Source: Kitagawia praeruptora (Eukaryota; Streptophyta; Magnoliopsida; Apiales; Apiaceae). Taken from it: a stretch of 64,000 nucleotides of DNA. The notes beneath the pieces were generated by a model. That model did no database searches. It was given only the letters and a program-made list of their open reading frames with translations, and was not told where the DNA came from. The stretch is taken from the NCBI GenBank assembly GCA_037693485.1, contig CM075350.1, forward strand, positions 68,862,001 to 68,926,000. Reading direction: 5' to 3'. Of this stretch, positions 45,301 to 56,035 are shown in pieces; position 1 is the first letter of the stretch; each line of letters opens with the position of its first letter. A program made the translations under genes and the position numbers.

Positions 45301-47017
45301 AGACATACCCTTAGAGGAAACTAACATGGAAGTGAGATGGACAAGAAAGGAAGAAATATTGTGGCAAGAATGTGAAGCTCTACTTAGCTTAAAGGGATTG
45401 ATGCACATAGAGAGACATAGAGTTTAAAAGGCCCTTAATGGCAAATAGATGCATGGATATATCCCAATGATCCTTCGAGATTACCACCCAATCAAGTTTA
45501 TTGGGAATCGCGGCAGCATACAGGCCTCAGGCTGATTGGCGCCAGTTGTGAAAGAGGACTTTGAGAGTCACGATGATGCGTCTTTCAAGAGTTTAAGAGG
45601 TGTGCTGATGCAGTAGAAAGGGGAGGATAGCCTATACTTCTAAACAATATAAAGGTTACGGGATGGGATATACCAACCGTGAGTCTGGGATTAGTCATAA
45701 TGGCGTTCACGCATAAAACTGAGACGTTAACTTTATGAGAAAAGTGTGAAAGTTTTCCACAAGTGCCATAAGTATGTTAGAACTAAAACATAAGAAAGAG
45801 AAGGTGACAAAAGGGAGCAGGGAGTATAATGGAGAAATTTGTTATTACCCATGAAAGGCCAGTGTGGTGGCCGATACCTATAGAAGGGATCATTCGAAAT
45901 TGGAATTCAGTCAGTGTATTGACCAAGAAAATAGAGTATATACAATAAAGAATAATGTTAGAGGAAAATGATTAGATTATGGGGAAGGACAAAGATGTAT
46001 AGAGAATTAAGAGAATGTTTGGCAAACGGATATGAAGAATTGTATTGGCAAGCTATTAAGTACAAACGCAACATGTCAAAAAAAAAAAAACAAAATGATA
46101 GTGATCTAGTGGATCAATTCCGCCCGTAGAAAATCTTGGACGTGGACAGAATTATAATGAATTTCATGAGTAGGTCGCCGAAGACCGAGCCAAGAGATGG
46201 CCCTAGTTGACTTATAATTGTGGGACCAAGTGATTTACCTACGAGAGACTTTCCATTTAGAAGATTATCGATTTATATACGGAAGAGATGGTGGTGCAAT
46301 GTAAAACTTCTGCAGCGATTACGTCAGATAGAGACTTAAGGTTAGACTTCGAATGTTGAAGGTGCTTTCAAGTATAATTAATAAAGAGATTGAGCGTATG
46401 TACTAATTTGATCTGTGGCTGACGGACAGGGAAGAAGAATTGTCCAGACGATCGAATTTATAATTAGTGTCGTGCCTTAGATTTCACGGGGTAGTCGAGA
46501 ATAAAAACTTATCCATGAAACGAATGTTGTTATCACGATCGGCACCATGCGGACGTAAGGACGTCTCTTGTAAAGCGTACTACGAAAGAAGAAGTTTCGT
46601 TTTTCTTGCATTACGAAGAAGTCAACGAACGAGGGATATAGTAGCTGAACTGGTTCGACGCATACCGAAGACTATACAGTATCCATAGCAAGTGGTAACG
46701 ACTGACGGGAGGCAACACATGCGTGCTAATCAAGCCAAGGAATATGAGGAATACCGTGCGTTTTGACGTTGTCTCAGATTATAAAACACGACCACAAAGT
46801 ATTCACTTGCCAACGATACAAGGACTCAACGCAGATACTATGAACAAGGTAGAAGAGGAACGTATAAGTAGTGGGATAGAAATTTTCAATCATAAACCAA
46901 CCGATAAGGAATACAGGTCGAGGAGAGTATGCGTTGAGGAACAACATTTCTCTACAGTGCAGACGAGTGTATGTAAAAGTCATTAGTTTTTTTTTTTTAC
47001 GAAACCCATCATTACGA
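42353..47017 (+). other. D internal region without recognisable genes
   Basis: About 4.7 kb occupy the place of gag, protease, RT, RNase H and the integrase start. No frame exceeds about 100 codons and none shows a retroelement motif on either strand. The leader just after the primer site looks like a normal gypsy leader. The rest is either very diverged or foreign sequence carried as filler, as in LARD-type elements. An A-run is at 46080-46090 and a T-run at 46987-46998. Confidence 0.6.
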
Positions 47018-47944
47018 ATGGTCAAATTTCATGAGATATCTAAGGAGATCGTGGTAAGGCATGGGGTTCCTGTGAGCATTGTATCTGGTAGAGACCCAAG
47101 GTTCAACTCCAGGTTCTGGAGGAGTTTTCCGGATTGTGTGGGGACCAAGTTAAACATGAGTACTGCGTACCATCCCCAAACAGACGGACAGAGCGAGAGA
47201 ACCATCCAGACCATCGAGGACATGTTGAAAGTATGTGCCATAGATTTTAAGGGAAGTTGGGACGACCACTTGCCGTTGATCGAATTTTCCTACAACAACA
47301 GTTACCATGCGAGTATAGGCATGCCCCCATATGAAGCTTTGTACGGACGAAGATGTCGGTCCCCTTTGTGTTGGGAAGAGGTAGGAGAACGGAAGATATT
47401 AGGGCCTGAACTGGTCCAACAGACAAGAGAAACTATTGAACTCATAAGAGGACGGCTGGTAGCGGCCCAAGACAGACAGAAGAAGTATGCGGACCAGTCC
47501 CGCAAGGATAAGGAATATGAGGTAGGAGAGTTTGTGATGTTAAAAGTATCACCGTGGAAGGGATTGATGAGATTTGGTAAGAAGGGGAAACTAAGCCCGA
47601 GATTTATTGGACCTTTTGAGATCTTGAAACGAGTTGGAAAGTTAGCCTATGAATTGGCTTTACCTCCGAGCTTACAGCAAGTACATAATGTATTCTATGT
47701 GTCCATGCTACGACCCTATCATACCGACTTCCGACATGTGATAGAACATGATCAAGTGGATCTACAACCAGACTTGACATATGTAGAGCAACCCGTAGAA
47801 ATCATGGATAGAAAAGAACAGGTACTGAGGAACAAGGTTGTCAAACTAGTGAGAGTCTTGTGGAGGAATCAGAATGTCGAAGAATCAACATGGGAACTAG
47901 AGAGCGCGATGCGTGAAAAGCACCCCCAACTGTTTTCAACCTGA
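47018..47944 (+). CDS. D integrase C-terminal part with chromodomain
   Basis: This open 308-codon frame starts at ATG 47018 or further upstream in frame. It begins inside the integrase core (VRHGVPVSIVSGRDPRF) and lacks the zinc finger and first catalytic Asp. The usual second catalytic Asp (VSDRDPRF in the family) is Gly at residue 24. The catalytic Glu survives (GQSERTIQ, E60) with the normal 35-residue spacing. It continues through EFSYNNSYHASIGMPPYEAL, the GPFEIL and NVFYVSMLRPY motifs, and ends in a chromodomain-like segment (residues ~250-308, YVEQPVEIMDRKEQVLRNK and ESTWELESAMREKHPQLF). This layout is that of plant chromoviruses (Tekay/Del type). It cannot catalyse integration, but could bind chromatin if expressed. 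Confidence 0.9.
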   Translation: MVKFHEISKEIVVRHGVPVSIVSGRDPRFNSRFWRSFPDCVGTKLNMSTAYHPQTDGQSERTIQTIEDMLKVCAIDFKGSWDDHLPLIEFSYNNSYHASIGMPPYEALYGRRCRSPLCWEEVGERKILGPELVQQTRETIELIRGRLVAAQDRQKKYADQSRKDKEYEVGEFVMLKVSPWKGLMRFGKKGKLSPRFIGPFEILKRVGKLAYELALPPSLQQVHNVFYVSMLRPYHTDFRHVIEHDQVDLQPDLTYVEQPVEIMDRKEQVLRNKVVKLVRVLWRNQNVEESTWELESAMREKHPQLFST

Positions 47945-47964
47945 TTCCGGGACGGAATCCTTTT

Positions 47965-47976
47965 AAGGAGGGGAGG
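47965..47976 (+). other. polypurine tract of D
   Basis: AAGGAGGGGAGG lies immediately before the 3' LTR start TGTAAGAACC at 47978, separated by one base. Confidence 0.85.
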
Positions 47977-47977
47977 C

Positions 47978-50900
47978 TGTAAGAACCCTGATTTTTGATA
48001 TTATTGGAGTAGACGGAATGAATAGTAACTTTGTTATGTAAGAGAAGTGAATCCCACCCCCATATATGAATGACGGATAAATGAAGATTTGTAATGATAT
48101 TATGTTCCCTTATGGAAAATAAGTGTATGTAAATGTCGACGGATTTCGCAAAATTCTATTTTATTATTTTCGTACATTTCCGGAGTATCGATAAATACGA
48201 ATACTACGACAAGATCATGGTTTTATTATTTTGAGAACCAAGGAACTATATATATACTTAAAATTAGGAAGTTGGATTTTAGAAAGAATATCGAAGGAAA
48301 AACTCCACCAAAAATGTTTAAGATTTATTTAGAAAATTATGGAAATTGGAAAATACCTACTAACCATGCAAGGTGGCAAGATTTCATGCATCCCATGCAA
48401 ATTCCATGCAAACCACCTAGTCTAAGATTAGAACCAAGTAGTTGGTAGCTAGTTAGAAACAAACTAAACTACAAGAATCTAGTTAGTAGCTAGTTGGTTT
48501 ACTTTTTGAAAAGTGGAGACAACCAAGTACCATGGCCATACCTCTAGCCATACTTAGGTTGTACATTCATATACTTACACCACTACATATCACCCAAGCT
48601 CATCACACACCACATATTCATCCAACACAAAAAGAAAAGAAAACAACCCCCCCCCTTGTAACATAGCTCTCGGCCAAGCTTAAGAAGGTGAGAAAGAAAA
48701 ATTCTTTCTCCCACTTCTCATCACTCTAAATTCAAGACAAAAATCCTAGGTACTCTACATCATATAAGGAAGGTATGATATGAATTTCAACCCTTTTCAT
48801 CCATTAGTTTTCTAGTTATAAATTCTTAAAGTTCTAGGTGAATAGTAACTCTTATTGTTCTTGTTTTTGGATCTTGAAGATTAAGCCATAGATTGATCAA
48901 CCAAGGTGTTTGGAGAGTATTTCAAGCTTTGTTAAGTTACTAAGAGCTTCAAGGAAGGTATAAATTCTAACCCTTAGTAGCCATGGCAAGAACATTGCTT
49001 AGTATTAGTAGATCTAAAAGATTGATGCACAAAAGTGTTGATTATAGTTTGATTTATGAAAAATCATGGATGTTGATGGTTATTGTCATATTGAAAATTA
49101 TTTTTATGTGGTATGAGATCCCATAAGTGTATGAGAATTTTGTTGGGAGTTTGTGATGATTTTTGGAGTTGGTGGAATTTTTGAGAAGAGACATGACTTG
49201 TGGTAAAGGAGTTGTTGAACAATCTGCACTGACCCCTTTTTGAAACTGTGATTCGGAACCCTTAAACTGATCCCCTGAACACCTACCTTATATTTTTGGA
49301 AAGGTCTTGATCTGTAGTTTCTGGATATGTAAGGCTCATAGCTAGGTGATGTGTAGATTTTAAGTTATAGCCGAAATAGTGAGTTGTGTTTCTGGACTAT
49401 GGACTGCACTAAGTGACCCTCTTGTGAACCTTGTTTAAACACCTTAAAAATTATCTGGGATCATGGAAAAATTAGAGAAGCTAGGTAATACAGTGGTGAA
49501 GGCTACCCAAAAAGAATTGGATTAAAATATGAATTTTTGGATTTTATAAAAATGATAGAGTAAAATTCGCGCAAGGGAAAAAGTCGATTAGTGGACCAAA
49601 ATTCTAAGTTAATGATTATGATTCGAGCGTGGTAATTAAATTAAGTCGAGTAAGTGACGAGCGTAAACGAATGATGTCATGGACCTATAGTGGGGCTAGG
49701 GAGTCATAAGACGAAGTCGTTAAGTTAATTTCGTGTCCCCTTAAAACCCCGTAATTAGATAGAAATTGTTAAGGTACTAACGAACGATTATTGTTTATGA
49801 ATAGATCGTTCGAATTCGCACGCTCGACCACCCCAACCAAACCAAGGCAAGTTTACTTTTCAAAACTTATACATATACAAAGATTTTCACTGTTGTGTTT
49901 GTAGTTTTCAAATTATATCAAATGCTATGTTTATCGAAGTATTGATGCAATTGAGATTGAACAAGTACATGTATGCTTTTACCCCTTGAACTTAGATTGA
50001 AATGTTTTCTTCGGACAACGACTCTAGCATTAGAGGTCGTAGCGGTCCGTATATACTATTGACCGGGGAGCGGTATATTATTATATCGTATCTATATTGT
50101 GAAAACCCGAAGGGTCATTCGGGTGGTATCGTATATTCAAATAACTATTATTATATCTTCGTAAATACTCGAAACCCTATCTTGGATTAAAAGTTTATTT
50201 TAATAAATAATTATTTTATTAATTATTGATATTAAATCTTAAAATATCATTTAATAATTATTGTTCACCATTTTAAAAACAAAGTTAATCCAAGATACCT
50301 TTTTATACTTTCAAACTCGAACTTTTTCGAACTCAAAACATTTTCGAAAACCCCCGGTCAGGTTCTGCTTCTTGTATGATTTCAAGAATTATCGGTCGAC
50401 TGATGTCGAACCACAACTACTCTGTTTTCAATCAAAATCTGGTTTTTAAAAGAAAAAGAAAAAGGGACTCTGGCAGGTGTGGGAACCGTTGACGAACGAT
50501 TCCCGGGATGTGTAAGCGGCCGTGAGCCAGGCGGTCCATCAATTATTATTCCGGCCCATGTGTTGCCGAAGGATGATTACGGATGTAGTTTTCATCGAGG
50601 GTGATTACGGATGTAGTTTTCACCCGGGGATAGTTACGGATGTAGTTTCTATCCTTCTACCGGTAGAGAAGACCCGCGGATTATTGGACTCGGATGTGGC
50701 GACTGATCATCGTCAATCCCTGTCAGGTTTTATGTTTTCTTTAAGTCCCATCCTCCAATTTGGAAAAATACTCAAACACTGCTTCTTGGGCCTAAGTGCC
50801 AAGTTGCCGATAGTGTGGTTTTTGATGAGAAAATATTGATATTGTGCAGTATCTAGAACTGCAAGATTTTCTATAAAGATTGGCACGTGTTAGTGCACTC

Positions 50901-51656
50901 TTGCTATTATTTCAAAGGATGAAATGTTTTTGAATGAGAAACTTCCCAAGCTAATGGAAGGAAAGAGGTTTTGCAATAACGTATTCCCTGTACAGTATGA
51001 TAACCGTAGAGTGTTTTGCCGAAAATGATATGCTTATATATATATATTTTCAAACTTGGGATATATTGAGATGAGAACCTTGTAAAGGATTCATATGTTA
51101 TTCTTAAAGCTCCTTAGTGAGTATAAATGTTTTATACAAACTCGGACATATATATTGTCGAGTTATGTTTTGTAATCTGAGATATATACCCATATAGTTG
51201 GGAATGTTTTCGAAATAAACCACATTATTATTTTACAAAATCGTGAACTTGCTGAGCATTATGTAGCTCATTCTTGTTTTATAAAAACTTTTCAGAAAGG
51301 GAAGAATTTGGCCGATTAACTCCGCACCAGCAGAAGAGGAGTAGAAGAATTACCCGGAGATGATTTAGTCCATGATAAATACTACAGAGTAGTTTGATAG
51401 GTTTTCAACTGTAATAGTAAGACTTGTCTTCAAGTGTAGTTGTATAAGTGGAATTGCGTAAGACTCTGGATTGTACAGATGAATTGTAATAATTAGTGTT
51501 ACTTTTGGTTATCGTTTCTGAGGCTCTAACTTGATTGTATGTAAGATTGAGGTATGGATGGATGTATTGTTGAGTTGTAAAGTTAATACAGGTATGATAT
51601 GGTTGGATGATGATGTGACGACCTGAATATTTGACCTCAGATTTGGGGGCATCACA
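47978..51656 (+). repeat. 3' LTR of D (3679 bp)
   Basis: It is nearly identical to the 5' LTR. Differences seen are A/C near 48308, one C fewer in the C-run near 48650, A/G near 50882, T/C near 51324 and G/A near 51491. It carries the same hairpin array (50572-50654). Confidence 0.95.
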
Positions 51657-51661
51657 TCAAA

Positions 51662-52071
51662 TCTGTAACCGTTTGGACACTTACTCAAAAAGGATAGACA
51701 GACTAGAAAGTAATTTGTTCAGCTACCTTATTTGTAGTAAGCAGGTTGTATCCATGTTCTATAAGGATACAGCCTCACTTCCTTAGTTATTAACTTTGTA
51801 ACTTTGTGAGTCAAGTTTTTTTATACGTTGTAAGCTGTATCTCTCTGAGAAAAATGAACCTGAGAATACTATCATTTGTATTTACAGATTGTAGCAACCT
51901 TTATCTAATAATACATTAGATTAAAGTGATACTGTGTCTTGTGTTGTTCTTTATCTGCACCTTCACTTCTGCACACACAAACACTTATTTGCTACATAGA
52001 CTCTAGCCAAAGAAAAGTTCAAGAATCCATTCACCCCCCTCTGTATTCTTTTATCGTATCAATACTCAACA
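51662..52071 (+). repeat. 3' LTR of C, right segment
   Basis: The LTR continues after D (ATCTGTAACCGTTTGG) and ends CAATACTCAACA. It matches 23528 onwards, shows the empty site of insertion G near 51790, and is followed by element B sequence. Confidence 0.9.
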
Positions 52072-52291
52072 AGAAAGATGAAGAACTCAGGAATCTGAAG
52101 AAAAGAATGATTCAGATTCTGGGAGAAAAAGAAGAAGAGTTACTATCAAATTTCTTACAGATAAGTAATTTCTTTGTGAGAATTTCTGAGACCGAGCCTA
52201 AAGATTTCTTGTAAAATTTTGTTTTGAGTTTTTGACATCATTGAATCAAAGAATTTGTGCTTTATTGTATTAAGTACAAATTGGGGGAGAT
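52072..52291 (+). pseudogene. B ORF3 3' remnant, tail and purine tract
   Basis: After C, a short frame rich in Lys/Glu (EKEEELLSNFLQ) ends with TAA at 52214, probably the end of B's third ORF. A short untranslated tail leads to purine tract TTGGGGGAGAT (52281-52291) before the 3' LTR. Confidence 0.7.
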
Positions 52292-52795
52292 TGTTAGATA
52301 TTGATTCAAGTGATATCAGGATCTGGACTATTACTGATCAGATACTGATGCTAACGTCATCAGTAATACAACGTCAATATTGGATTGCCATCAGGATTGC
52401 AAGTTGATCAGGATTACGTGAAGATTCTCATCAGTCCAGAGATCAAGGAAGATTGATATGTCGGTTCCTAAATTATAGGAAGGCAGCTATCATGCAAGAT
52501 ATGCATTCAGAGTTGTATGTAATTGATTTAGAATATCTTGTAATTGATAGTGTAGCTGTGTATGCTATATAAACACAGTTTAGGTTTTACATGATTGTAA
52601 TCGCTTACACGAGTTATCTTGTAACCTAGCAGCTCTTAAGAACATAAGGATTTCTTAAGAGAGTTTGTAACAGTTTTATATCAGAATTAATAAAGCTGTT
52701 ATTTATTCATACTTGTGTTATTATTACTGGTTAAGTCGAAAATCTTATACAATTGTATTCAACCCCCTTCTACAATTGTTAATTACTGGGCAACA
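52292..52795 (+). repeat. 3' LTR of B
   Basis: This 504-bp LTR runs TGTTAGATAT to GGGCAACA, followed by the AGTGT duplication (52796-52800). It matches 11827-12331 at about 98.6%. Confidence 0.92.
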
Positions 52796-52800
52796 AGTGT

Positions 52801-53349
52801 CTTTGTTATTTCCTGCAATTACATGTTATTTCACTCTACTACTCCATTTTGCTGTGAAGTCCTTGGGGTAGAGAATTCATAAGATATGCCTCGATCTTCA
52901 TAGTTAGTTATGAAGCCCTTTTGGAATTCACCATCTCGATCACTTCTTATACCTAGAAGATATGTCTTGGGCTTGTTCTCAAGCAACTTGATTATCTTCT
53001 CAAATTCACTAAAAGCATAATTTTTAGTATGAAGAAACAATACCCATGTATATCTAGAATAATAATCTACAATAACAAAGGCATATGGTTTACCTCCAAT
53101 ATTTTTAAATGCTTCCGGACCAAACAAGTCTAGATGTAGAAGCTCTAAAGATTTAGAAGTTGATACCATATTCTTTGACATATGTGGAGTCCTGATTTGT
53201 TTGCCTAATTGGCAAGCTGCACAGGTTTCCTTACTGACATACTTCACTTTAGGCAGACCTCGAACTAGCTTCTTTGATGACAACTTGCTGAGTAAGTCCA
53301 TATGAGCATGTCCTAGCCTTCTATGCCAAAGATCTGGACTGCAACTCAA
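52801..53349 (-). pseudogene. copia A: pre-integrase and integrase core
   Basis: The minus strand from 53349 has the zinc-binding pre-integrase domain (WHRRLGHAHMDLL, then CAACQLGKQ) and the integrase core, with HLDLFGPEAF, GIRSDRDGEF and QQNGVVE near 52835. The triad residues are all there. Stops occur just before the B insertion point. The other part of this integrase lies at 11844-11587. Confidence 0.88.
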
Positions 53350-53352
53350 AGT

Positions 53353-53354
<2 letters not shown>

Positions 53355-53395
<41 letters not shown>
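53355..53395. repeat. (TA)n microsatellite
   Basis: About 41 bp of pure TA sit between the protease and pre-integrase parts of A's pol, breaking the frame. This is local slippage in dead sequence. Confidence 0.95.
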
Positions 53396-53397
<2 letters not shown>

Positions 53398-53399
53398 TT

Positions 53400-53734
53400 T
53401 CCTTCTAGCAACTAGGGGGCTTTGTTAGTTTCAACATTATTAGTACATTTCTCTTTGTCAAAATCAACAATATGTCCATCATCATATAATTGACTTATAA
53501 TAAGAAAATTATACTTAAGACCTTGAACATATTGTTCTTTATCAATAGAAATGATACTATTACCAATAATTCATTTTCCAAAAATTTTTAGTGTTTTGCT
53601 ATCACCAATTGTGACATTTTCACCCTTCTTCATTTTGAGATCCAGGAACTGAGACTTGTCACCACACATATGTCTTGTACAACCATTATCCAATATCCTT
53701 TGATTTGATTTCACCTTGACAACAAGACATACCT
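53400..53734 (-). pseudogene. copia A: protease
   Basis: The minus strand reads RILDNGCTRHMCGDKSQF near 53695-53640, followed by a beta-rich segment with ILDNG in place of the family's LDSG. The frame is interrupted further down. The frame opens after an AG at 53733-53734. Confidence 0.75.
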
Positions 53735-53757
53735 ATAAGACAAATAAAAACAACTCA
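53733..53757 (-). promoter_or_regulatory. Gag stop plus 3'-splice-site-like tract in A
   Basis: On the minus strand Gag ends IWVPKH and TGA (complement of 53755-53757), then a T-rich tract ending TTTATTTGTCTTATAG. The protease frame (VCLVVKVKSNQ) opens after the AG. It is the clearest polypyrimidine-AG of the three copia elements. Confidence 0.55.
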
Positions 53758-55540
53758 ATGTTTTGGTACCCATATTTGTGTGGGTCCAACATGGTTAGTA
53801 GATAAAACATAAAGGACATTTAAATCAGATTTCTTGATCCATATTTGGACCACTTTAGGAGCTTGATTTCTGGTTCTTGTTGTTCTATCAGCTTGTTGCC
53901 TGTGAATTGTCTTTCTATTCTATCATGCCGGCTTAGCATTTTGAACTTTGCAATTATTTGCCAAATGACCTTTCTTTCCACATTTGTTGCAAATTTTCCA
54001 TGGCATGGCATAGTCATAAGGAATACCATGTTTGCCTTCATATTTAAGACTAGTGTCTTTTGATGTTGAAGCCATTCCAAGTCCTTCTCTATCTAATGGA
54101 ACCTTTGTTTGCTTCATTATGGATTGGGTGTGTCCTTTCCTTAAACAAACTTTTCTATTACTTTATGAAGATTCTTGATCTCATTTTGTAACTCTTTGAT
54201 CTTTTCAGCTTGTTGAGATACTTCCAATGAACATGATTCCTTTGAATTGAAAGCCTCCAAGCATGCATCTTGGGCATCAATTTTTGCTTTCAGCTCGCTG
54301 AGTTCCTTCAATAAAACATCATTCCTCTTGAGAAGTACTTTGTTGACCCCTTCAAACTGAGAAACCTCTGCTTTAAGATCAGCAATGATTTGAGCATGAT
54401 TATTAGCTAGAGTTTTCTCGGCCATAAGATCAGAAATGATATTTCTAAGTTGCGCATCTGAATCTGAGACATCACTTTCTACAAGGCCATCTTCATTGAT
54501 TCCTTGAGCATTGTTCTCATCACCAAGACCAACAAGAGCTAGGTTCACCATCTCATCACTTGATTCATCATCAGAAGCTGACTCTTCATCATCACTCCAT
54601 GTCAAAAGTGCCTTTGCTTTCTTCTTGTCCTTTGAGGCAGATTGCGGCTTTGGCTTGTTCTTCAGCTTGTAGCAATCCCTTTTGTAATGACCTTTCTTGC
54701 CACATTCAAAACATGCCTCCTCTTTGACATCTCTCATTGTTCCAGGAGCCTTGCCTTTCTATTTCTTTAGATTGTTCCTCTTGTCAAACATCTTCTTGAT
54801 TTTTCTGGACAAAAGAGCTAACTCCTCATTAGCTTGATGCTACTGGAGTGTAAGGCCAGATTCTTCATCATTTTAATAGGAGTTTTGACTGATTCCATTT
54901 CACTTTCATGAATCATGCTTTCAAACAACTCTAATTCAGCAAGCACAACCAACTGATCCATAGTATCAATGGTATGAGAAGATTCCAATGAAGTAACTTT
55001 AGCCTCCAAGATGAATGGTACTGCACTAAGAACTTTTATATTAATTTCATCTTGTGGGATAGTCTTTCCAAGTCTCTTAAGTGAGTTTATAGTGACTTGA
55101 AGCCTTGCTTGACTTTCCTTGATAGTTTCTCCTTCCTTGAGCTTGAAATTGTCAAAATCATTCATTAGCTTACTAAATTTCACCTTCCTTAGAGATTTTG
55201 ATCCTTCATGATAGGTTTCCAATGCATCCCACATTTCCTTTGCTGTTTTGAGTGAAGAGAATTTATCATGCTCAGCTTGATCCAAGGTAATTATTAGAGA
55301 ATTCCTAGCTTCTCCATTGTACCCAAGCTTGATCACTTCATCAGGTGTGAGATCATCAATATCTTTTGGCTTGCCATCCTTGACCAGAAATTCATAATTC
55401 CCCTTTTGAACAACCCTTAAGACTAGTGGTTTCTTGGACAGATAAGTCTCCATTCTACCTTTCCACCAGTTGTAGTATTCTGAGCTAGTGAGGAGAGGAG
55501 CTCTATAATCAAATTTTTCCTCAAGATAATTGTCAACCAT
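53755..55540 (-). pseudogene. copia A: gag
   Basis: The ATG at 55540 (MVDNYLEEKFDYRAP) is preferred over an upstream in-frame one because it lies just after the primer site and begins the family-like sequence. The core has YYNWWKGRMETYL, AKEMWDALETYHEG and ESQARLQVTINSL. It is open to a stop at 54818. After a lesion come the knuckle CFECGKKGHYKRDC (~54710), an acidic SDDEESASDDESSD run, a long coiled coil (~54450-54150), another lesion and the knuckle CNKCGKKGHLANNC (~53985). Two knuckles with a coiled coil between them parallel elements B and C. Confidence 0.85.
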
Positions 55541-55584
55541 TTTGATCGATACTTTTCCTGTTATAGAAATGTTAGTATACCAAA

Positions 55585-55596
55585 GATTTGATACCA
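55585..55596 (-). other. primer binding site of A, degenerate
   Basis: The minus strand reads TGGTATCAAATC, the usual TGGTATCAGAGC with two changes, two bases from the presumed LTR end at 55599. Confidence 0.7.
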
Positions 55597-55598
55597 AA

Positions 55599-56035
55599 TG
55601 AAAGTCCACACCTAAAAGGGGGGGTGATAGGTGTTATGACTAACTATATCCAATTTTAAAACATTACCAAATAATTATCTAACTACAAATCAACTTGCTG
55701 TTATTAACACTGTAACTAATATGAGCTAGCTAAGATGTAGAGTATTAAGCATAAATAAATCAACAACAAGTAAGAACACCGAGAGTTTTATCCAGGTTCG
55801 ACCCCTAACGCTAATGGTCTACGTCCTGGTCCCTTACCAACCTGATAAGAGAATATATTATTAATCACTAAAAATTACAATTACAAGAATAAATAATATA
55901 TCTCCTTTCTCACTGTCACTGATAGTAGCTTGCTGAAACCCTTGTTCCCCGAACCAACTACTCTCTAAGATCTATACTAACCGAAGTACAATCTTTTCTA
56001 GTAATCTAGTTCCTTGAACCCTTGTTTCACAGCTA
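55599..56035 (-). repeat. 5' LTR remnant of A
   Basis: It begins (plus strand) TGAAAGTCCACACC. Bases 55843-56035 align with 4114-4330 of the 3' LTR. The LTR may extend towards ~56870, but the other copy no longer aligns there, so its end is not placed. Confidence 0.65.

Larger units (their letters stand above)
38658..51656 (+). mobile_element. Young non-autonomous chromovirus D (Ty3/gypsy)
   Basis: LTRs at 38658-42337 and 47978-51656 flank a 5640-bp internal region, with target duplication TCAAA on both sides (38653-38657, 51657-51661) inside C's 3' LTR. By eye the LTRs differ at four positions plus one C in a homopolymer. A primer site follows the 5' LTR and a purine tract precedes the 3' LTR. 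Only the last ~930 bp of the internal region code for anything recognisable (integrase end plus chromodomain). Gag, protease and RT are absent, so mobility must have depended on a related active element. Confidence 0.93.
23085..52071 (+). mobile_element. Sirevirus-like Ty1/copia element C, hosting G and D
   Basis: Internal order is 5' LTR remnant, primer site (26225), gag, pol, a ~825-bp spacer, a very long third ORF, purine tract and 3' LTR. The LTR is ~1296 bp when D is removed. A large genome, Gag with two zinc knuckles, a gag-stop-pol junction and an extra ORF after pol are Sirevirus traits. The 5' LTR lacks its first ~439 bp, so no target duplication is recoverable; bases after the 3' LTR are AGAAA. 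The alignable LTR parts differ by about 10 substitutions in ~857 bp. Confidence 0.9.
11827..52795 (+). mobile_element. Ty1/copia element B (Sirevirus-like), hosting F and C
   Basis: B is bounded by 505- and 504-bp LTRs (TGTTAGATAT to TGGGCAACA) and a perfect duplication AGTGT (11822-11826 and 52796-52800) within A's integrase. Internal order is primer site, gag, protease, integrase, RT, part of a third ORF, purine tract. Gag is split by F, RNase H and the start of ORF3 are deleted, and C sits near the 3' end. The LTRs differ at about 7 positions plus one indel (~1.4%). Many stops and frameshifts make it non-autonomous now. Confidence 0.9.
4108..56035 (-). mobile_element. Old Ty1/copia element A, split by nested insertions
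   Basis: On the minus strand A reads: LTR remnant, primer site (55596-55585), gag (55540 downwards), protease, integrase to 52801; then element B (11827-52795); then the rest of integrase and the start of RT (11821-10796); then solo LTR E; then the rest of RT and RNase H (5782-4556); then a 3' LTR remnant broken by H. Frameshifts and stops are frequent. The B insertion (duplication AGTGT) and E insertion (ATCAT/AGCAT) both rejoin to continuous copia coding order. The outer LTR ends could not be placed because the two LTR remnants stop aligning beyond 4330 and 56035. Two zinc knuckles and a coiled coil in Gag suggest a Sirevirus-like relative. Confidence 0.8.

Noticed and set aside
46467..46986. 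Plus-strand ORFs in D before the integrase remnant
   Set aside because: Short, overlapping in different frames and without retroelement motifs.
46934..47017. N-terminal extension of D's integrase frame
   Set aside because: The 28 codons before ATG 47018 run through a T-homopolymer and do not resemble integrase.
51939..52214. ORF spanning the C LTR and B tail
   Set aside because: It is a chance fusion across the C/B junction; only its last part is genuine B ORF3 remnant.
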